Assembly (NCBI RefSeq): GCF_932526225.1
Contig: NC_064041.1
Coordinates: 11,018,813-11,082,812 of the forward strand
Direction of reading: 5' to 3'
From: Nematostella vectensis
Taxonomy: Eukaryota > Cnidaria > Anthozoa > Actiniaria > Edwardsiidae
DNA length: 64,000 nucleotides
Under the pieces are notes generated by a model, which saw nothing but the letters and a program-made list of their open reading frames with translations, searched no databases and was not told where the DNA came from. A program made the position numbers and the translations under genes. Shown here one piece after another: positions 61,200 through 64,000 of this stretch. Each line of letters begins with the position of its first letter. Position 1 is the first letter of the stretch.

Positions 61200-63600
61200 A
61201 AAAAAAGGGGGGACAAGTAGTAGACTAGAAACAAGGGGGGACAAGTAGTAGACTAGAAACAAGGGGGGACAAGTAGCAGACTAGAAACAAGGGGGGACAA
61301 GTAGTAGACTAGAAACAAGGGGGGACAAGTAGCAGAGTAGAAACAAGGGGGACAAGTAGTAGACTAGAAACAAGGGAGAGTAGTAGCAGACTAGAAACAA
61401 GGGGGGACAAGTAGCTGACTAGAAACAAGGGGGGACAAGTAGTAGACTAGAAACAAGGGGGGACAAGTAGCAGACTAGAAACAAGGGGGGACAAGTACTA
61501 GACTAGAAACAAGGGGGGACAAGTAGTAGACTAGAAACAAGGGGGGACAAGTAGCAGACTAGAAACAAGGGGGGACAAGTAGCAGACTAGAAACAAGGGG
61601 GACAAGTAGTAGACTAGAAACAAGGGGGACTAGTAGCAGACTAGAAACAAGGGGGGACAAGTAGTAGACTAGAAACAAGGGGGGACAAGTAGTAGACTAG
61701 AAACAAGGGGGGACAAGTAGTAAACTAGAAACAAGGGGGGACAAGTACTGGACTAGAAACAAGGGGAGACAAGTAGTAGACTAGAAACAAGGGGGGACAA
61801 GTAGCAGACTAGAAACAAGGGGGGACAAGTAGTAGACTAGAAACAAGGGGGGACAAGTGGCAGACTAGAAACAAGGGGGGGCAAGTAGCAATTTAGAAAC
61901 AAGGGGGGACAAGTACTAGACTAGAAACAAGGGGGGACAAGTAGTAGACTAGAAACAAGGGGGGACAAGTAGCAGACTAGAAACAAGGGGGGACAAGTAG
62001 CAGACTAGAAACAAGGGGGACAAGTAGTAGACTAGAAACAAGGGGGACTAGTAGCAGACTAGAAACAAGGGGGGACAAGTAGTAGACTAGAAACAAGGGG
62101 GGACAAGTAGTAGACTAGAAACAAGGGGGGACAAGTAGTAAACTAGAAACAAGGGGGGACAAGTACTGGACTAGAAACAAGGGGAGACAAGTAGTAGACT
62201 AGAAACAAGGGGGGACAAGTAGCAGACTAGAAACAAGGGGGGACAAGTAGCAGACTGGAAACAAGGGGGGACAAGTAGTAGACTAGAAACAAGGGGGGAC
62301 TAGTAGTAGACTAGAAACAAGGGGGGACAAGTAGTAGACTAGAAACAAGGGGGACAAGTGGCAGACTAGAAACAAGGGGGGGCAAGTAGCAATTAAGAAA
62401 CAAGGGGGGACAAGTACTAGACTAGAAACAAGTGGGGACAAGTAGTGGACTAGAAACAAGGGGGGACAAGTAGCAGACTAGAAACAAGGGGGGACAAGTA
62501 GCAGACTAGAAACAAGGGGGGACAAGTAGTAGACTAGAAACAAGGGGGGACAAGTAGTAGACTAGAAACAAGGGGGACAAGTGGCAGACTAGAAACAAGG
62601 GGGGGCAAGTAGCAATTTAGAAACAAGGGGGGACAAGTACTAGACTAGAAACAAGGGGGGACAAGTAGTAGACTAGAAACAAGGGGGGACAAGTAGCAGA
62701 CTAGAAACAAGGGGGGACAAGTAGCAGATTAGAAACAAGGGGGGACAAGTAGCAAACTAGAAACGAGGGGGGACAAGTAGTAGACTAGAAACAAGGGGGG
62801 ACAAGTAGCAGACTAGAAACAAGGGGGGACAAGTAGTAGACTAGAAACAAGGGGGGACAAGTACTAGACTAGAAACAAGGGGGGACAAGTACTAGACTAG
62901 AAACAAGGGGGGACAAGTAGCAGACTAGAAACAAGGGGGGACAAGTAGCAGACTAGAAACAAGGGGGGGCAAGTAGTAGACTAGAAACAAGGGGGGACTA
63001 GTAGTAGACTAGAAACAGGGGGGGACAAGTAGTAGACTAGAAACAAGGGGGACAAGTGGCAGACTAGAAACAAGGGGGGGCAAGTAGCAATTTGGAAACA
63101 AGGGGGGACAAGTACTAGACTAGAAACAAGGGGGACAAGTAGTAGACTAGAAACAAGGGGGGACAAGTAGCAGACTAGAAACAAGGGGGGACAAGTAGCA
63201 GACTAGAAACAAGGGAGACAAGTGGCAGACTAGAAACAAGGGGGGACTAGTAGTAGACTAGAAACAAGGGGGGACAAGTAGTAGACTAGAAACAAGGGGG
63301 ACAAGTAGCAGACTGGAAACAAGGGGGGACAAGTAGTAGACTAGAAACAAGGGGGGACAAGTAGCAGACTAGAAACAAGGGGGGACAAGTAGCAGACTAG
63401 AAACAAGGGGGGACAAGTAGCAGACTAGAAACAAGGGGGGACAAGTAGTAGACTAGAAACAAGGGAGACAAGTAGTAGACTAGAAACAAGGGGGGACAAG
63501 TAGCAGACTAGAAACAAGGGGGGACAAGTAGTAGACTAGAAACAAGGGAGACAAGTAGCAGACTAGAAACAAGGGGGGACAGACTAGAAACAAGGGGGCC
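61200..63600. repeat. 28-bp minisatellite, ~85 copies, with higher-order structure
   Basis: Unit GGGGGGACAAGTAGTAGACT then AGAAACAA; variants at the fixed positions (GTAGCAG, GTACTAG, GTGGCAG, GCAATTT). Variant order repeats at about 420 bp (15 units), for example 61,491-61,770 and 61,911-62,190. Confidence 0.95.
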
Positions 63601-64000
63601 AAGTATAAAACCCTAGTAAGCAAATACTGGCATAGAGCCATAGAAAATAGCCACTCCCCCCGTCAAATATTAAATCGTCCGTCCCTCAAGGAAAGGAAAA
63701 AAGAACGAAAGGGACGGTCGGAAGAAGGCATGGTCCTTGGTGGTTGCAAAAGTCTGTCTCAAGTCGAGCATTGTTTTCTATCATAACCCTTGAAAATTCA
63801 TACATTAATGAAGGCAGGAAAATGGGAATGAACAAAGAAACACAGGAACAGAGGAAGGAACGAAGAAAGTAAAAAAAAGAAAAAAGAAGGATGAATGAGT
63901 GAAAGTGAAAGATGGCAAAGCGAAGGTAAAATACACAAGAAGGCACAGATATAGGATATGTTATAGGTAATGGGAAAATAAAAAAATAGGAGTTCTTTCG

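Noticed and set aside
61200-63600. CRISPR-like array of 28-bp repeats
   Set aside because: Units are head to tail without unique spacers, and the sequence is eukaryotic; it is a minisatellite.

Overview
This looks like a gene-poor stretch of an invertebrate animal genome, most likely a cnidarian and possibly an anthozoan. Two multi-exon animal genes with GT-AG introns, a single-exon GPCR, an intact LINE, many short palindromic elements and very large minisatellites support an animal. The cnidarian call is inference from the gene and repeat style; no species marker was found.

Layout. (1) 1-11,070: the 3' half of a plus-strand gene that I identify as GAPVD1 (Rab5 exchange factor, VPS9 domain at its C-terminus). 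Nine exons join in phase. A full-length CR1/Jockey-type LINE with both ORFs open sits in one intron. (2) 11.5-20.4 kb: no convincing host gene; tandem arrays and hairpin (MITE-like) elements. (3) 20,472-36,893: a complete Polinton/Maverick-type virus-like element of about 16.4 kb. It has near-identical terminal inverted repeats and a short target duplication. It encodes protein-primed DNA polymerase B, a DD35E integrase, a double-jelly-roll major capsid candidate, a packaging ATPase, a penton candidate, several small membrane or coiled-coil proteins and a 508-aa unknown. A right-hand minus-strand block holds a TFIIB-like factor, an ankyrin protein, a Cys/His-repeat protein and a small membrane protein. 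(4) 40.4-41.5 kb: an intronless class A-like GPCR. (5) about 43.4-61.1 kb, minus strand: an adhesion GPCR reconstructed exon by exon (LDLa x2, C-type lectin, EGF, Ig, linker, HRM, GAIN, GPS, seven TM), with introns filled by minisatellites. (6) 61.2-63.6 kb: a 28-bp minisatellite of about 85 copies.

The most interesting system is in the Polinton. Almost every gene is preceded by a TTTAAA-centred motif, in two flavours that separate the replication/regulatory arm genes from the structural genes. The element also carries its own TFIIB homologue, which suggests a semi-autonomous, temporally ordered transcription programme. A GC-rich palindromic sequence is scattered through the element and is inserted in frame into four of its proteins. 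The promoter and N-terminal coding module of the polymerase is reused by two other genes. I could not find the adenain-type maturation protease expected in this group.

In the host part, the notable pattern is that three adhesion-GPCR splice junctions have been tandemly duplicated. This leaves arrays of decoy donors or acceptors in the neighbouring introns.
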